Source: Actinopolymorpha sp. NPDC004070 (lineage in GTDB: Bacteria > Actinomycetota > Actinomycetes > Propionibacteriales > Actinopolymorphaceae). Taken from it: DNA of 64,000 nt. The DNA is taken from contig NZ_JBEXMJ010000001.1 of NCBI RefSeq assembly GCF_040610475.1, positions 310,001-374,000 of the forward strand, read 5' to 3'. Shown here in pieces: positions 62,713 to 64,000 of this stretch; position 1 is the stretch's first letter, and the number at the start of each line of letters is the position of its first letter. The notes beneath the pieces are model-generated. The model was not told the DNA's origin and searched no databases. It worked only from the letters and a program-made list of their open reading frames with translations. The position numbers were made by a program, and so were the translations under genes.

Positions 62713-62742
62713 TTGACCAGTCCGCCGAGCCCCGAGTATTCT
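62713..62742 (+). promoter_or_regulatory. rplMp: Promoter of rplM-rpsI
   Basis: TTGACC (62713-62718), 18 bases, TATTCT (62737-62742). It gives a leader of about 123 bases. The remainder of the 62561-62871 gap contains no visible gene. Confidence 0.75.
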
Positions 62743-62871
62743 GGGCGGTCGTTGCGCCTGCTGGCTGCTGCCATGTGCGAGCGCACTCTCCGTTCCGGAG
62801 AAGTTCGACACCAAGACCAGCCGTGTCGCCATGGCACGGCTCACCCCGACGATCAGCGAAGGTCGACGACT

Positions 62872-63315
62872 GTGCGCACCTACAGCCCCAAGCCCGGCGA
62901 CGTCCCACGCGAGTGGCACGTCATCGACGCCTCCGACGTCGTCCTCGGTCGGCTCGCGAGCCAGGCGGCGACGCTGTTGCGCGGCAAGCACAAGCCGACC
63001 TTCGCGCCGCACGTGGACACCGGCGACTTCGTCGTCATCGTCAACGCCGAGAAGGTCGCGCTGTCCGGCAACAAGCGCGAGACCAAGTTCGCCTACCGGC
63101 ACTCCGGTTACCCGGGCGGGCTCTCCGCGGTTCCTTATGGCGAACTGCTGGAGAAGGACCCCCGTAAGGCGATCGAGCGTGCGGTGTGGGGAATGCTTCC
63201 CAAGAACCGCCTGAGCCGGAAGCTGCTGAAGAAGCTGAAGGTCTACGCGGGCCCCAACCACCCGCACCAGGCCCAGCAGCCGCAGACCTACGCCATCACC
63301 CAGATTTCGCAGTAA
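62872..63315 (+). CDS. rplM: 50S ribosomal protein L13
   Basis: 147 residues, GTG 62872 with GAAGG upstream. An early 50S assembly protein. [49 protein letters not shown] and [20 protein letters not shown] are standard. Followed after 26 bases by rpsI. Confidence 0.97.
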   Translation: MRTYSPKPGDVPREWHVIDASDVVLGRLASQAATLLRGKHKPTFAPHVDTGDFVVIVNAEKVALSGNKRETKFAYRHSGYPGGLSAVPYGELLEKDPRKAIERAVWGMLPKNRLSRKLLKKLKVYAGPNHPHQAQQPQTYAITQISQ

Positions 63316-63341
63316 CCGACTGCGCCGAAGTGAGGAATCCC

Positions 63342-63872
63342 GTGGCTGAGTCCACCACCACTGTCGAGGCCGAGGGCGCGACCGTCGAGGGCGCCGCCGG
63401 CCAGACCGAGGGCGACGCGACCGTCGCCTACAGCTCCGAGAGCGCTCCCGAGGCCGCTTCGGCCGCGCCTCGCCCGGCTGCCATCGGCCCGGCCGCCGCG
63501 ACCGGTCGTCGCAAGGAGGCCGTGGCACGGGTGCGGGTCTTCCCCGGCAGTGGCCAGTGGCGGATCAACGGCAAGACGCTGGACCAGTACTTCCCCAACA
63601 AGGTCCACCAGCAGCACGTCAACGAGCCGTTCGTCCTGCTCGACCTGGACGCTCAGTACGACGTGATCGCTCGCATCGACGGCGGCGGGGTCACCGGCCA
63701 GGCCGGTGCGCTGCGGCTCGGCATCTCCCGGGCGCTGAACGAGGTCGACGCCGAGGCCAACCGCCCGCCGCTGAAGCGCGCCGGCATGCTGACGCGTGAC
63801 CCGCGGGCCAAGGAGCGTCGCAAGGCCGGCCTGAAGAAGGCCCGCAAGGCTCCCCAGTACTCCAAGCGGTAA
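63342..63872 (+). CDS. rpsI: 30S ribosomal protein S9
   Basis: 176 residues, GTG start. The S9 core begins near [17 protein letters not shown] (about residue 50) and ends with the P-site contact KAPQYSKR. The first ~48 residues are an Ala/Glu/Thr-rich extension absent from E. coli but seen in actinobacteria. Confidence 0.97.
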   Translation: MAESTTTVEAEGATVEGAAGQTEGDATVAYSSESAPEAASAAPRPAAIGPAAATGRRKEAVARVRVFPGSGQWRINGKTLDQYFPNKVHQQHVNEPFVLLDLDAQYDVIARIDGGGVTGQAGALRLGISRALNEVDAEANRPPLKRAGMLTRDPRAKERRKAGLKKARKAPQYSKR

Positions 63873-63881
63873 GTCCTCACC

Positions 63882-64000
63882 GTGGGCCGGCTGTTCGGCA
63901 CCGACGGGGTGCGGGGGCTCGCCAACGGCGAGCTCACCGCCGAACTCGCCCTCGACCTGTCGGTCGCTGCGGCGCACGTGCTCGGCGAGGTCGGCGCGTT
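63882..64000 (+). CDS. glmM: Phosphoglucosamine mutase, 5' part only
   Basis: Cut by the window end; 39 codons are visible. It starts [20 protein letters not shown], the signature N-terminus of GlmM, which converts glucosamine 6-phosphate to the 1-phosphate for peptidoglycan. The catalytic serine lies beyond the window. Position after rpsI is the usual actinobacterial order. Confidence 0.93.
   Translation, partial: MGRLFGTDGVRGLANGELTAELALDLSVAAAHVLGEVGA

Overview
This is the ribosomal-protein and RNA-polymerase heartland of a high-GC actinobacterium. The base composition is strongly GC-rich and many genes start with GTG or TTG (rpoB and adk start with TTG). Neighbouring genes often overlap as ATGA or GTGA. 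The order tRNA-Thr / tRNA-Met / rpmG / two MaoC-type dehydratases / murB ... tRNA-Trp / secE / nusG / rplK / rplA is typical of Actinomycetota, as is the single-copy mce lipid-import operon. The genus cannot be fixed from sequence alone. There is no CRISPR array, insertion sequence, prophage or rRNA operon in the window.

Layout. 1-2.6 kb: an Rpe-type epimerase, a tiny membrane protein, and a glycerophosphodiesterase with a lamin-tail domain. 2.8-5.4 kb: two tRNAs, rpmG, a HadA/HadB-like dehydratase pair and murB. 5.4-8.8 kb (minus strand): an aspartate aminotransferase followed by a large adenosine-deaminase / APH-kinase fusion. 9-11.7 kb: tRNA-Trp, secE, nusG, rplK, rplA. 11.9-13.5 kb: two exported proteins of unknown function inserted before rplJ. 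13.5-14.9 kb: rplJ-rplL behind a promoter, a long leader and an attenuator-like hairpin. 15.1-26.2 kb: a complete mce operon (ATPase, two YrbE permeases, six MCE proteins, two accessory proteins). 26.4-34 kb: rpoB-rpoC. 34.3-38.9 kb: rpsL-rpsG-fusA-tuf. 39-49.1 kb: the S10 and spc operons. 49.2-52.1 kb: secY-adk-map. 52.2-57 kb: a DUF1707 protein, then infA-rpmJ-rpsM-rpsK-rpsD-rpoA-rplQ. 57-60.4 kb: truA, an RsmC-like methyltransferase and an ABC-F ATPase. 60.4-62.6 kb (minus strand): an unknown protein and a PQQ-type sugar dehydrogenase lipoprotein. 62.7-64 kb: rplM-rpsI and the start of glmM.

Most genes build or serve the ribosome and RNA polymerase. Promoters, leaders and strong hairpins divide them into separate transcription units, and several promoter and leader elements recur between units. 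The mce block is an envelope lipid importer embedded among them.

The most striking signal is not an extra gene. Five core targets of natural antibiotics carry changes at otherwise near-invariant drug-contact positions: the L11 thiopeptide loop, S12 residues 43 and 88, the RpoB rifampicin region, the EF-Tu GE2270A site and the L22 tunnel hairpin. L2 also has a change in its conserved peptidyl-transferase-proximal motif. The sequence shows the changes directly. Intrinsic multi-drug target insensitivity is an inference.
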